This document shows positions 12,701 through 24,600 of a stretch of 64,000 bases of DNA, piece after piece. The number at the start of each line of letters is the position of its first letter. Positions within the stretch are counted from its first letter, which is position 1. This DNA comes from Panonychus citri (taxonomy: Eukaryota > Arthropoda > Arachnida > Trombidiformes > Tetranychidae): NCBI RefSeq assembly GCF_014898815.1, contig NW_026515542.1, forward strand, positions 62,001 to 126,000, given 5' to 3'. The notes beneath the pieces are model-generated. The model was not told the DNA's origin. It saw only the letters and a program-made list of their open reading frames with translations, and did no database searches. The position numbers and the translations under genes are program-made.

Positions 12701-14222
12701 ATCACCACCACTACTTACTCCTAGTCGAAGTTATCAATCATTAAATCGTTCATTTGGTAACAGTAATAGTAATTGTGTCAATAGTAACATTGCTAACCTT
12801 GTATCTTCCGAGGGAGCCTGCGAATCTCCCCAAGCTGCTATTACAACCTTATCCACAGCAACTTTAGCCTCATCATCATCTTCATCTGCAATACCTCGCT
12901 TTCCAAGATCTCCTCCACCCAATCGTCTTCATTGTTCACCCTCTGATTCATCAGCTGCCAATTCATCACAAAGTAGTTCACCAAGCTCAAGTGTACCCAA
13001 TTCACCGGCATCATTAAGTCATTTTCCCCATTTTCCCCGTCCAAGTACACTTTCTGGTCTGAAACAGCACAAAGTTAAATCATTTCGATCACCTCGTCGT
13101 AAATCATGTGGTCACATACCACTTTCACCTCTCGCTCGTACACCTTCACCCTCCATCCAACCAGTTTCCACAAGTTCACCTACACGTTCAAACTGTCCAA
13201 CAAGCGTATTTCCAGGAGTTCATCAACCGGGTTCCTCATCAACAATTCAATCCTTCATTTTACATAAAAATAAATTAACCGATTCTTCAACCAATACCTC
13301 TACCCAAACACCATCTACACCTACATTGTCGTCACCCTGTTTATCTGCACCAGGTTCCAAGTGTTTCTCACGACCCAAAAGTGCTGAACCAAGTTCCCCA
13401 TTATTACGTCGAGCCCTTTCACCTGATCGTTTATTAATTAAACGTAACACCGATCCCAGTAAAGCTTCTGGTCCAATTAAGCATAAAAGACATTCCTTGG
13501 GAGGTCCAGTCTCCTCTCCTTTAGCTATATCATCATTACCACCCTGTACTTCAACTAAATTCAACCAACAGAATATGAGAAGCACCTCAACAAACACCGA
13601 TACAAATTCACCACCTTATTATACGAATCAGTATTGTTCAACTAAAGAAGATAAAATGTCCACCGTTTCATCATCCACAATAACAACAACTACTTCAATT
13701 ACGAGTTCTGATAGTAACAAACTTGTGGATATCTCATCATCATCATCATCTTCTTCTGTGCCTTCATGTTCATGTTCATCTTCAATTGAAGTGAAATCAG
13801 GACAACAATCAACAGAAGATTTTCCTGAATCAGATGAAAAAATTTCAATTAAAAATGACAGTAATCACCATCGGGTTACCATTAATAATTTAGAAATAAA
13901 AAATTGTAAAGACCAAAAAGATAATCAACCATCATCATCAAATCTTCTTAGCTCATCACAATCATCAACCTCTATTTTAGAGAGTAAAAAATCATCATCA
14001 TCATCAACAATACCACCAAATATTACATCATCTTCATCTTCAACAATACAATCAACAACAACAACAACAACAACAGCACCAAAAACTACAACCGCCTCAA
14101 CCACATCATCATTTTCATCATCGTCATCATCAGGAAAATCAAGTGAATCAAGAAAATCGGAAAAATCGAAAGCAGATAAATCAAACTCATCTAAAAATTC
14201 AGATAAAAGATCAAACAAATGA
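9747..14222 (+). CDS. MAST-family Ser/Thr kinase with PDZ domain
   Basis: Exons 9747-9961, 10146-10320 and 10557-14222; 1351 aa from the ATG at 9747. The AGC kinase domain spans about residues 55-340: Gly loop ISNGAYGGVYLV, Lys in FAMKKI, HRDLKPEN (about 181), DFGLSK, CGTPEYIAPEV. It is followed by the MAST tail (AEFVPQLDNDEDTSYFDTR). A PDZ domain lies at about 670-760 (IIIRKGPRGFGFTLRAIRVYYG). The remainder is Ser-rich and low-complexity. MAST kinases are microtubule-associated. Family members normally carry a conserved N-terminal domain (DUF1908) before the kinase; here only about 55 residues precede it, so either the true start is in upstream exons or this form is short. The 3' exon is unusually long and intronless. 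Confidence 0.9.
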
Positions 14223-16239
14223 TTCTTGATTGAAACAAATTACCCGATGATTTAAATTGTAAAAAAGCATTTTCTCAACTCTCACACACTACAAACTCAT
14301 TCGTCCGATCTTTTCTTTAGCTCTTTTACTTTCTACTGTCATGATTTAACTAATTGCGAAATCAGTCATGAAATGACTCGAATTGAAACTTGAAAAAAAA
14401 TTCTCATGGTGTTTCTCTAATTAACCAAATTGCGCTGAAAATAATTAAACCAATTTCGAAAAGGTTGACTGATGATCGTTTTAGTAGCAAAATCTCAGCT
14501 AAATTGACAATGTTTTTGTTAATTCTGTTTAAAGAAAGTAGAAAATTGTGTTATCCATAACATTACAATTAACCTTTATTATTAACTATCTTAACTGAAC
14601 TTTTTGGGCATAATAATCACGAATCAAGAGCAAAAGAAAGTTTGTTTTCCATCCTTTATCATCATAACAATTATCATCATGATAGCGCCTTCAATTCACT
14701 TGATTGATTGTTCATTGATTGAAGAAATAATCAAATGGAGAAAGGAAAAGGAAAAAGACAATAATCAATGGATGAACTTAAAGACAAGAAACAAAAATGA
14801 ATTAGAAACCAATACAAGTTTCAATTCTTAATCTCCTTTTTTTTCTAAGTTAATTGTTGACCATATTCTCGTTTTCTTGTCAAATAATTACCCGAAATCC
14901 CTCACAATTAGTTATCAATCAACACAATTACCAAACCCACCTACACATGGAAACACTCATAACCATTAATTGTTTTTTTTTCTTGGATATTTTGGTTAAT
15001 CATTTTGCTCATCAATGTATCCTCACCTCTTTCTCGTCAACAACAATTGATTTACACCAAATTAATCAACAACTTTTGATCATGAAAACAATCAAATCTA
15101 ATTTGTTTCACAATCTAAATCGTGTTACCAACAATCCAAATGTAAATGGTGTAAATGGACAAATTACCGAGAATCACCAACACTCATCATTTAATTAACT
15201 GATTAATTGATTGACCTGATCATCTATCAGTGATAATTAAAATCACAATTAATGGGCGATAATCTCTTTACACTTAAACAACAAAACAATTAGTTTGATC
15301 AACTTGTCTTTTTTTTAAGGTAAAAGGAAAATGAGATTAACCAGTTTGATTAACAATCAACTCAATCAGTTTTTTTTAATCATAATTGTACTTTAACCTC
15401 AATAATAAACAGTGGAAAGTATTTGATATTTGATTTAGATTAAAATAGTTTTTATTAATGATTAAATTATCGTAATTAAGAGATATAGAAATTGTTATCA
15501 AAATATAATCTTGATCAAGTTGGAATTTTTTTCTGGGTTTTTTTCACTAATCATTTGTTTGCCTTCGTTAAACAATTAATTATTTGGTGAAAGTGATCCA
15601 CTAACTATAATTAGTCTGATTGCTAAATTGTTGATTCGATCATGTTGAGGTTATATTCAATTCTTAATGGCTTAATTGAGGAAACAAATTGTTACATTGG
15701 TCGGAACGATTTACCTTCTTTTTTTAGGCAAAATTAATTGTTGCAACAATTTAATCTTATAGAAAATCTAATGAGAATTAATTGTTTCTTTTCTGATGTA
15801 GTTACAATTGATTTGTTTACAAAATAATCAAATTTATAAAAATTATTACACATAAAACCAGTTGACAAGAAATTCAGACAATTGAAAGATTGGAAATAAT
15901 TAAAAGGAAAAAATGTTTTTTTTTATAATTCAAGTTGATTTGTTCATAAGACTTTCTTGTCTTTGATGATTTGTTTTCAATTTGACTGATTGTTTGAATT
16001 GAATTAAATCAGTGTTGGTAAAGTTAACCATTATCATCGATCTGATTGTTGGTCGTTGATGAATCGTAGTTTGATATTAGCTTTTTGTTTCCAGGCAGAT
16101 TAATTAAATGAAAGGATTTATGTCCATGATGATAAAGAAAATTAAATTTGATTTGGTTGAAGTCTTTGAACTAGTTGATTTGTGGAGCTTTTCAATCTTT
16201 GGTTTAGTTTTAACTGGAAATGTTGATGAATTTATTAGA
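14223..16239. other. Intergenic stretch, about 2 kb
   Basis: AT-rich, with many TTAATTG/CAATTAA words. The short open frames (for example 14604-14831 and 14854-15198) start on TTG, have biased composition and no recognisable domain. It probably holds the 3' UTRs of the two convergent genes. Confidence 0.5.
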
Positions 16240-17910
16240 TCAACCATCAGGTATACACAGAAAGTATTGGTTCATTTTATCACAGAAACGTTCACGGTAG
16301 AGATCAGGTGAGACTATGGTTGGCATTTTACCATGACTTCCAACCGATTTAACAACCATTTCAATCCTTTTATCCCAAGTGTAGGGGCGAATATAATCAA
16401 TGATTCCAACTACAAGGCGTTTCTGTTCTTGATCAATTCCAACCAATAAAGAATAATCCATAACGGAATGAGAAGAGAGGAAAAGAGAATCAGCGTCTAT
16501 GGCGGTGGTCAATCTCTGTTTACACTCTGGTCTAATGTAGAGTGGAGATTTTCGTAGAGACTGGAGTAGATTTTCATCTAAAAGAACTACGTTTGTTGGA
16601 TCATCGGTGTGAACCCAACGATTACGGTCAGAGCCTTTCAGATCAAATCTTCGGCTGATATTTCGCTGGTAGAAAAGATTCTCCATGACAAGTAGATACA
16701 TTTTATTCGCATTGTTCGTATAACTGTTTTTAAAGCTTATTCTGTAAACACCGAGTATTTTTGCCAAAAGTGTTGGTCGAGATTCATAAAAGGCACTGAG
16801 AACGTGATCAAAATATGCTTTGGCAATTTTAAGAAAGGAAGCTAACTCGTGTCGGGACATCTCTTTGAGAATGAATCGATCATCGATCGTTTTACAAAAA
16901 GTAGCTCCACTTTTACCACCAGAGGCTGTCCAGGGAACACAACAGGAAATTGATCTGATGAAAGTTTCCTCAATTAGGGCGTTAGATGTGGTGGAAGATG
17001 ATGAATCAATACCGGTGGCATTTGAATAAAAAGATGAAGAATCACTGGTAGCAGTTACATTACCTTGAGATAACTCAGAAGTAGATGATAGAGATGGTGT
17101 CAATGAGGTGTTAGTTTGATTGGCATTTTGGTGATTAATTTGAATCAATTCAGATCGAAGTGAACGAAATTGCTCTGCAAAATAGACACAACAATAATAC
17201 TTTGTGGTCTGATCGTTAAATTGTATATCAATATGTGGACTTATAGCTGTTGTATCTTTAGATGCTTTAAAGGTAAAGGCAACTGAAGAGAAACCACCGG
17301 ACAACTCAAGTTGACCAGCATCTTTAATCTCGGATAATCCAGAGCTTGTAGAACTTTCAATTGAAGAAAGAACTCTTTTCCTTGATGTTACAACAGTTGG
17401 TGTTCCTTGAACAATATCATTCAATTGTTTCTCGTAATCAGCTGAAACTAAAGCATAAGCAATAATTGAACCAGGATCTTCCTCTTTAGCAAAGACTTCC
17501 ATCATCTTTGGCTCTTGGACATTGAGAGAATTGTCAGAGAAAGAGTTATCTTTTGACAATTCACATAATGGTGGCATTTGAATCCTTGGTAAAGGTAAAC
17601 CCACTTCAAATAAATTATCCTCAGGATTGAAGTCAGTGTTAGGCTTAATCATCCGAACCTTTCTCTTGGGTACACAGCCACCATGAGCTCGAAAATCAGC
17701 AAGTATATCTTTTAGCTCGCCCGAATTTAATTTACACTTTAAATCTCGAGTAAGCAACGGGTGTTGATTGAGAAAAGAAGGTGAACACCTTGATTCTTCA
17801 TCATTTTTACATTCCAAATAATTACCATCCTCGAAATCAAACAAATCACCAAGACCAGATTTGTAAGATTCTGGTTGATTTCCAAACCAATAAAACATTT
17901 TCTTTAACAT
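16240..17910 (-). CDS. PIKfyve/Fab1-type phosphoinositide kinase, kinase-only and single-exon
   Basis: One uninterrupted frame of 556 aa with an ATG start. The C-terminal half matches the Fab1/PIKfyve lipid-kinase domain: ISPHIDIQFND, PWTASGGKSGA (about 325-333), DDRFILKEM, LAKILGVYRI, LLVMENLFY, FDLKGSDRNR (catalytic DLKGS), VVLLDENLL, MDYSLLVGID and VVGIIDYIRPYTWDK, ending QYFLCIPDG. PIKfyve makes PI(3,5)P2 on endolysosomes and is normally about 1800-2100 aa with FYVE, DEP and chaperonin-like domains. None of these precede the kinase here; the N-terminal 320 aa are acidic and Ser-rich. The next gene upstream, on the opposite strand, starts 410 bp away, leaving little room for missing exons. 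It may be a retrocopy-derived paralogue of a full-length gene elsewhere. Confidence 0.85.
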   Translation of the reverse strand: MLKKMFYWFGNQPESYKSGLGDLFDFEDGNYLECKNDEESRCSPSFLNQHPLLTRDLKCKLNSGELKDILADFRAHGGCVPKRKVRMIKPNTDFNPEDNLFEVGLPLPRIQMPPLCELSKDNSFSDNSLNVQEPKMMEVFAKEEDPGSIIAYALVSADYEKQLNDIVQGTPTVVTSRKRVLSSIESSTSSGLSEIKDAGQLELSGGFSSVAFTFKASKDTTAISPHIDIQFNDQTTKYYCCVYFAEQFRSLRSELIQINHQNANQTNTSLTPSLSSTSELSQGNVTATSDSSSFYSNATGIDSSSSTTSNALIEETFIRSISCCVPWTASGGKSGATFCKTIDDRFILKEMSRHELASFLKIAKAYFDHVLSAFYESRPTLLAKILGVYRISFKNSYTNNANKMYLLVMENLFYQRNISRRFDLKGSDRNRWVHTDDPTNVVLLDENLLQSLRKSPLYIRPECKQRLTTAIDADSLFLSSHSVMDYSLLVGIDQEQKRLVVGIIDYIRPYTWDKRIEMVVKSVGSHGKMPTIVSPDLYRERFCDKMNQYFLCIPDG

Positions 17911-18320
17911 TTTGCCAACGAACCCAAAACACAGAGTTTAACCAAAATAAAATCTAACAGAGAATCAATCAATAAACAATTTAAAAAGAAAAAAAATACA
18001 AAATTCACTAAAGAGAATAAAGTAAATCAATGACAATTAACATTTTTGAAAATCAATTTCCACAAGTTAATTTCTCTTTGGATGAAAATTTTTCAACTGA
18101 AAGAAAAAAAAATGGAAAAGAAAATAAAAAAAAGAATTAACTCAAACGCCATCTAGTGGATTTTTTAGAAAAGAATTTTTTTGTTTTTATTCGGTTCACA
18201 TGTTCACTTTTGGTGATCGTTTGGTTGATTAAAAGTTTTTGTCTCCGTTAATTGTTTTCTGTTACCTGATTAGTTTTAATTGTTTGTTTGTTTATTCTCT
18301 TTGTTTACCTTTGTCTTGCA
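17911..18320. promoter_or_regulatory. Divergent intergenic region (bidirectional promoter candidate)
   Basis: 410 bp separate the start codons of the minus-strand kinase and the plus-strand nuclear-protein gene. The region is A/T-homopolymer-rich and must hold both promoters. No specific element can be assigned by eye. Confidence 0.45.
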
Positions 18321-19543
18321 ATGTTACCAGCGAGAAATTACAAGAAATGTCTCATCAAACCTTTGCCTTTGGACAAAATTGTAATAACAAAAAGCCCAAC
18401 AGTTCAAGTCTCTCTTATTGATGTTTCTTTAACCCAAGATTCAAACAATAATAGTAATATTGTTAATAGTTACAATAATAAGAGAAGACAATCAGTGCCG
18501 AGAGAAGATGATCTGGAAACATTAGATTCACCACTTGATTATACAATCGATGAAAGTGATGATGAAGATAAAATCAGTTACCATTCAAGTCAACTGAACA
18601 TCTCAAATGAAGCTAGAAAAAGCTTCACTTCAATGATTCAAAGGTAAAAAGAATTTGTTTTGTATATTAATTTCCTTTAATTGTTTTTTATTTATTCTTT
18701 TTGTCGAATCTTTAATGTAGGAATATGGCTACTCCTCCATCTAATCTTAAAGATCTTCTGAAACCATCGCCTTTGGAATTTGTTAAAAAAAGGAAAAGAA
18801 AACCGCAAATTATTCCCTTAGCTCCTTTAACTCCAACCAAAGCTTATGATGGGATCGACGAAAGTTCTCCTATAAAAAAGGTCAAGGGTAATTGTTATGC
18901 TGACCAAAGTTGCATCTTTATCAATCGGAATAGAAAATGTCAACATTCAAAACGACAGGATAAGGTGACCAATTCATCTCATCTTATTACATTAGTCGAT
19001 CAAATGAAAGATCTAATGGAAAGAGAGAAAACTGCTCGAACAATTTGGCGTCATTCTGTTACTTCACAATTAAAGAATAAATTTAAAGAGATGGTTAAAG
19101 GTAAAGATACTATAACTCTACAGCTTTCTAATTTCTCTTGTAAATTTCACTGTGGATTCGCTGATGGTTCAATCATTGAGACAACTGTTGAAAATACTTT
19201 TACTATCGGTGAAACTGTTCAGTTGATTTTCCCTTCCTTGGTTTGTGAAAGTATGGGCTTAGCCAATGGTCTAACAATCAGGTTAATTTCTCCCTGGAAT
19301 GTGATATCAATCAACAATCAAAGATTTGTTCTTAATCCATTTTGGATCTCAGTTGTTAAACGTGGTGAGGTTAATCAAGATAAATCGAAACGTGAAACAA
19401 CATCAACATCAATCATTGAAGAGGAAACAATAATCCAATGGACGTGCCCATGTCAACAAAGTCTCGGAGCCATTGATCCGCTTGATTGTAATTTAGCTCT
19501 TTCCCAACGATCATCATTATCTCAAACCAAATCTCAATGCTAA
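18321..19543 (+). CDS. Unrecognised, probably nuclear protein
   Basis: Two exons, 18321-18643 and 18721-19543 (junction CAA AG|G), give 381 aa starting MLPARNYKK. I do not recognise the family. Residues about 65-95 are acidic (DYTIDESDDEDK), followed by a proline-rich basic stretch with an NLS-like KKRKRKPQ and SP/TP sites (LKPSPLEF, PLTPTKAY), which suggests cell-cycle phosphorylation. The last 150 residues look like a folded beta domain (ITLQLSNFSCKFHCGFADG; LISPWNVISINNQRFVLNP) that could be an OB-fold type module, followed by a WTCPCQ motif. Lengths and phases are consistent with a real gene, head-to-head with the kinase and convergent with the zinc-finger gene. Confidence 0.7.
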
Positions 19544-20374
19544 TTGTTACTTTTGTACCTCAATTATTATACTATCAAAAGAGTTCAAAAGCTAAAAGGT
19601 TATCACAATCAAACCTTCACATTATTTAGTTGCAACTTTTTGTTTACTTTTCTATCTTGTTAATGATCAAAATTAAATTTGAATTATATTTCTAATGAAA
19701 CAATTGATTGATTGGTTTCGATTTCATCTTTCAAATTCAACTGATCAAATTCAAATACAATAACTAAAATCATGGTAAATACATTTTATTTTTAAGAGAA
19801 ATATAAATAAGCCTAATTGTTTTTTTTTCTTCTTCAAATTAAATTACAAAAGTTACAATGATTAAATTTTCGTGATGAAAATAAGAGAAATAAGATGAGA
19901 TAACATAAAGTTAGAATAACAAATGAATAATGAATGGGTGACGGTTAATTATTGTAAAGTGAATTGAATATGAAGTGACAATTTACACTATCAAAGAAAA
20001 AAAATATAATATTGAATGCAAAAAGTTATCCGCCATTAAAGACCTTCAATTGAAAATATTGTCATGTTTTTAAGATGAGAAAAAATAACGATGATGATTG
20101 TTCATATTGTAGATCAACTGAAATTTAGTTAATTAGTATCTAAAGGTGGGGATTTACTGTATTGTGAGGGTGGTTTTGATGATGAGGATCTTTGGTGAAG
20201 ATTTTGGTTGGATCAGGTTTCCAAAAGGTATGCCCAGGATCTGAAATTGATGCGAAAAGAAAAATATATGTATTAATTTAAGGTAATTAAAAGATATTTA
20301 AGGGATGATACTTTAGCTTAGTATCGAAAGGAATTATTATTGTTTTTAGCAGAAAATTGCATAGAAAAGCAAAC
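19544..20374. other. Convergent 3' flanks
   Basis: The 831 bp between two convergent stop codons are AT-rich with several AATAAA-like words on both strands. No coding exon is supported. The zinc-finger gene's terminal exon ends cleanly at 20375. Confidence 0.5.
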
Positions 20375-23300
20375 TCAACTGTTCATAGAGTAATTGTTCA
20401 TTTGGTTGTTCAAATTATTCAATAATCCATCTGAATTATTGCTTTGATATTGAACGGAAGGAATAACAGATTGACTTTGTGGTAATTGTTGATACTGTTG
20501 TTCAGGATTATAATAATGATGAACTACTGGGGTATCCCTTTGTTCAGGGATTGATAGAGATTGTTGCTGAATATTTGACTGTAATTGAGACTGTTGATAT
20601 TGATTTTGTTGTAACGGTTGATTTTGAAGTTGACATTGTTGCTGAAACTGTAACTGTTGCTGTTGTTGCTGTTGCTGTTGTAATTGCTGTTGTTGATTTT
20701 GTTGTTGTAACTGTTGATTTTGAATTAATTGTTGCTGTTGTTGTTGTTGTTGCTGTTGCTGTTGAGAATATGTGTTATTTGAATACTGATTTGGATCATA
20801 TTGATGGTATGGAGGAGGTGGACTAGGGTGATGCATAAGAGGAGTTGGAGAGCTAAACTCAGAACAACTTGTTGGAGCTACACTTTGTGATCTTTGGTAT
20901 TGCAATTGTTGATTTGAAACATAACAATTCTGTTGATTGGCTTGTGAATTTTCAAAACGAATGATTCGAGCGTAACCAGACTGACCTGTTGGCATAATAT
21001 ATTGAGCACGTGGAGTTGAATCTTGTTGGTTTTGTAAGATTTGACTATTGAAAGCTATTTTACGCACGATTGGTACTTGGTTGGGGAAATTGTTCACTGC
21101 TGGAAGGGAAGGGTTATTCACTTGTTGGGGCCAATTTGATGAATTAGATGAAACATAATTAGATCCAAAACTAGGTACAGAGGCGCACTGAGGGTATTGT
21201 GTTGTAACTGGTGGTTGAATAAGAGTATTAGGGGCAGAATTTTGCATAATAGGAGCTTTTGAATAAGTGACAGTCGAAAGTGGTTTTTGGACTTGTTCAA
21301 TAGTAACAGTCGGAATCAAATTTGCTGATGGTATATTGATTGGAGCATGAGAACCAGGGAGATAGTTAATTTGAAAATTACGGTTATTATTAGTTGGCAA
21401 TACGGAAGAAGATGATGCATTGAGTGATTTTTGTTTCCTTTCTTCAACAATTTTCACCATTTGGGACAGTTTTTCCATTGGAATTCTTAAATTAACATTT
21501 CCATTTTGACTTTTCTCCACCATTGTATTGTCAATCGGACCAACAATTTGCTTAAACAGTTCAACATCAATATAAAATGATTTTACTTGAGATGGCGGTT
21601 GTGGTGGTGGAGGTTGTGGAGGTTGAGGAATAGGTCTCACGATTTGTTGAGTTTCATTTGCAATATGAGCTTCTAAAATACAAATATCATCATCATCGTC
21701 TTCGTCTAAATTTGGTTGAATAGCGGTTGGTGTTGAACTAAAATTATTATTATTATTATTATTATGATTAATCTGTGGCGCATTTTGTAATGCCGACATT
21801 AAATTGGGTGCAGACATTTGTAAAGATGAAGTTTCCATTGGTGTTGATGGTGGTGGTGGAAAAGACATTGAAAAAATTGGTCTCGACTGATTTGGAACTT
21901 GAGATGACACTAATGGCACAGAGCTTTGAAGAATCATGTTTGGATTTACCAACATTGAGGAATTATCAATTTCTTTGTTATTGATAAAATCATTGTTGCC
22001 TGAATCTCCGCCGGAAATTGAATTCATTTGAGCGAGCTCAATCTTTCTGGCTAAGAGTTCAGATATTACATTTTGAACTTTTTCCGTGCAGAATATTTTA
22101 TTTTTCTTAGGAGGTGGACCAGCGATTGAAGTAGAAGGGGTTTTCAATGAAGGAAATAATGGCGATGGATTGAGTAAAGATGATGACGAGCATGTTGAAG
22201 CCATTGGTGAAGATAAAGGAGTTGGATCAATTTGCATATCTACTGTTTGATGATCATCGGATATTAATCTGTCAACATTGGTATCAATCAAGGTTGGAAT
22301 TTTGAATTGGCCATCAGGTAAAATACCTGAAGCTGAGGAAGAATCAACATTAAGATTTTCAGTAATTTTAGTAGTAATTTCTGGGCTTGTATTTTGTACA
22401 TTTGATGAAATATCTGTTAATTGTTGATCCTTCCGCAAAGAGTTTGATTCCTTACCATTATCTCTTCCATCAGACACTTGATTATCTGATATCTGTAAAT
22501 TATCCACGTTTTTTGAAGTTTGAGTTTTAGGTGATACACTTTTCTCATCATTTTTGGCATCAGGTTTTGTTTTATTTTGTTGACATTGTGCAGTTGGAGG
22601 TTCGTTTTCAATGGATGAATTATCAGATTGAGGAGATTCACCACCTCCAGTTAAGATTTTAATTGCCAGTCTTATTGCTTCTTCTGCTTCAAGTTCATCG
22701 TGAATCTCTTCAGCACGGGATTTAGCTCGCGGTGGCGGCGGCGGTGGTGGTGGTGGAGCAGTTGATTTAGGTTTATCAGCCTTAATCAGTTTATTGTCCG
22801 CCTTAAGGGAGTTCGGGTTTTCCTCAACTGGTTTAGAGGCTTTAATAGGTAAAACTTTCTTCTTCTTTAAAAAGTTTAAATCGGAATCACAAGGTGTTAA
22901 TTTAAGATTAAGGGTGAGTTTGCAGCCACGATGAGTTGCAAAGCGATCATAAAATTCCTTCTCTTGCTTTTCTGCAATAAGTTCCAACTTTCTCGCTATT
23001 ATTGTATCAATTCTTTCCTTGAAGTGGATTTCAAAAACTGAAATGGATAAAAGAAAGATAAAGATAAAGAAGAGGGAGAGAAAGGGAGGGAGAGAAAAAC
23101 AGAACGAGGTTCAGAAAATTCTGATTATTAATAGTTGTAGGAATTAAAGAAATTAATAAATTATCGGAAAATGACTTACGTTTTATTGGGTTAGGATTTG
23201 AATCATCCATGAAAATTTCATGTTCGACAAGGTGATCTATTTGATGTGCACGTTGCATTGAGGCACCACAAATATTACAATCAACTTTCCACCATCTAGT

Positions 23301-24234
23301 GTGTTGCCAAAAGTGTCTTTCTAACGTTCTTATGGAATAAAATTTAACAGGTTTCTTTTTCTTGTATTTAGCTGCTTTCACACAGATTGAACAATGAACC
23401 CAAGAGTTTGGCGATTGAACGACAGCATCTTCATCAGTTAACTTTGAAGCGGTAAATTGTTCATTGAGAAAATCAATAATCCAACTATGAATATTTTTCC
23501 TCTCCTTAAAATCGTCTTCAAATTCAACCGGTTCATTTGGGTGCTCTTCACGTACATGATGGGCCATATAAGATGGATAGAGATCAAAATGATTATCACC
23601 ATACTTGCAATGGTAACCAAATTTAATATGAGCACGAATGTGTAGTAAGGCAAGATTGAATTTAGAATATGTTTTATCACAAAAAAGACAAAAATAAACT
23701 GATGGCCTTCTATTTGTATCACAAGGAGGTGTTATCAATTTTCCACCTGAATCACCCGTTTTACCCTTAACCAGATCATCATTTAAATTGTTTAAAGTTG
23801 ATTGATTACAAGATACTGTTTTTGGTAAACTCATTAGTTCACTGGGATCTAAATTTTTACCAGCGTTGTTATTACAAGAGTCCAACCCTTTAGAAACACT
23901 TTTGGAGACGCTACAATTTTTAGCTACAAAAACAGAAGAAAAAAGAAAAGAAAACCAGAGAAAATAGATTACAATTCAGTTAACAAAGAAACAACGAAAA
24001 TTAATTCGAAAGAACAACAAAACAAAACAATTGAACAAATACAATTTATAGAAAAGTAACAAAAAAGTAACATTTGAAATAAACAAATTAAATCTAAATT
24101 TCAATAAGAAATGAAAACTAAACAAAAAACTAGTTAACAAAAAAAAAACACTTACCCAATTTATCAATTGATTGAGAGCCATGTGAATCACCAATGGTTA
24201 GACCATTACTGGTTAAACTTGGATGTTTATTCAT
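20375..24234 (-). CDS. Zinc-finger/polyQ protein with a DCP1-derived N-terminus
   Basis: Three exons on the minus strand: 24234-24156, 23923-23180 and 23037-20375; 1161 aa. Residues 1 to about 90 are homologous to the middle of the neighbouring DCP1: GDSHGSQ then the exon junction ...LG|A, then SKGLDSCNNNAGKNLDPSELMS (DCP1: SKGLDPCIHNDGKNLDPSELMS), then PKTVSCNQ...DSGG. Next come C2H2-like fingers: a canonical one (CLFC-x12-HIRAH), one with a missing second Cys (YHCKYGDNHF...HHVREEH), one with CSIC...HFWQH, and a last one CNIC...HLVEH. The third exon starts FEIHFKERIDTIIARKLEL and is then low-complexity: polyproline, Ser/Asn-rich and long Gln runs. Function unknown; probably nuclear or RNP-associated. 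The finger region matches no family I can name. Confidence 0.85.
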
Positions 24235-24600
24235 TAGTAACTATAATTAAGATTAAAACAGTTACATTTAGAACAAAAAATTAACTTAATTGTTTGTTTA
24301 ATAAAGATTAACATTCAGATGTTAAGATTTTAGAAAACAATATTTACTTTTGTTCAAATGAATTTCCTATAAGCGATACAATCGATAATCGAAAAAATAT
24401 TGAAAAGAATTTCGATTAATCGATTTCTGAGAAAATCTCATTTGTTTTTTTGTTTGTTTCTTTTTTTTTTACTCTGATATTTAATTTTCCATCGAGTTAA
24501 TTATTTTTGTTTTGTTAATTCTTTTCCACATTAAATTTGATCTGCTAATCATTTATTTTCTTTCTTTAGTATTGTTAAAGCGTCGATAATAGTGATCATT
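24235..24600. promoter_or_regulatory. Divergent intergenic region between the zinc-finger gene and DCP1
   Basis: 366 bp separate two genes that share coding sequence in inverted orientation. It contains ATCGAT-type motifs (about 24370-24425) and, on the plus strand, an acceptor-like TTCTTTAG at about 24569, so DCP1 may have a non-coding first exon. Confidence 0.5.

Noticed and set aside
13925..14218. Antisense Asp/Val-rich frame under the MAST 3' end
   Set aside because: It is the complement of Ser-repeat codons in a real exon. Similar antisense shadows occur under the polyQ, Ser-rich and repeat-coding exons elsewhere.
14604..15198. Two short open frames downstream of the MAST kinase gene
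   Set aside because: They begin on TTG, have Ile/Asn/His-biased composition typical of AT-rich UTR, and no domain or splice context.
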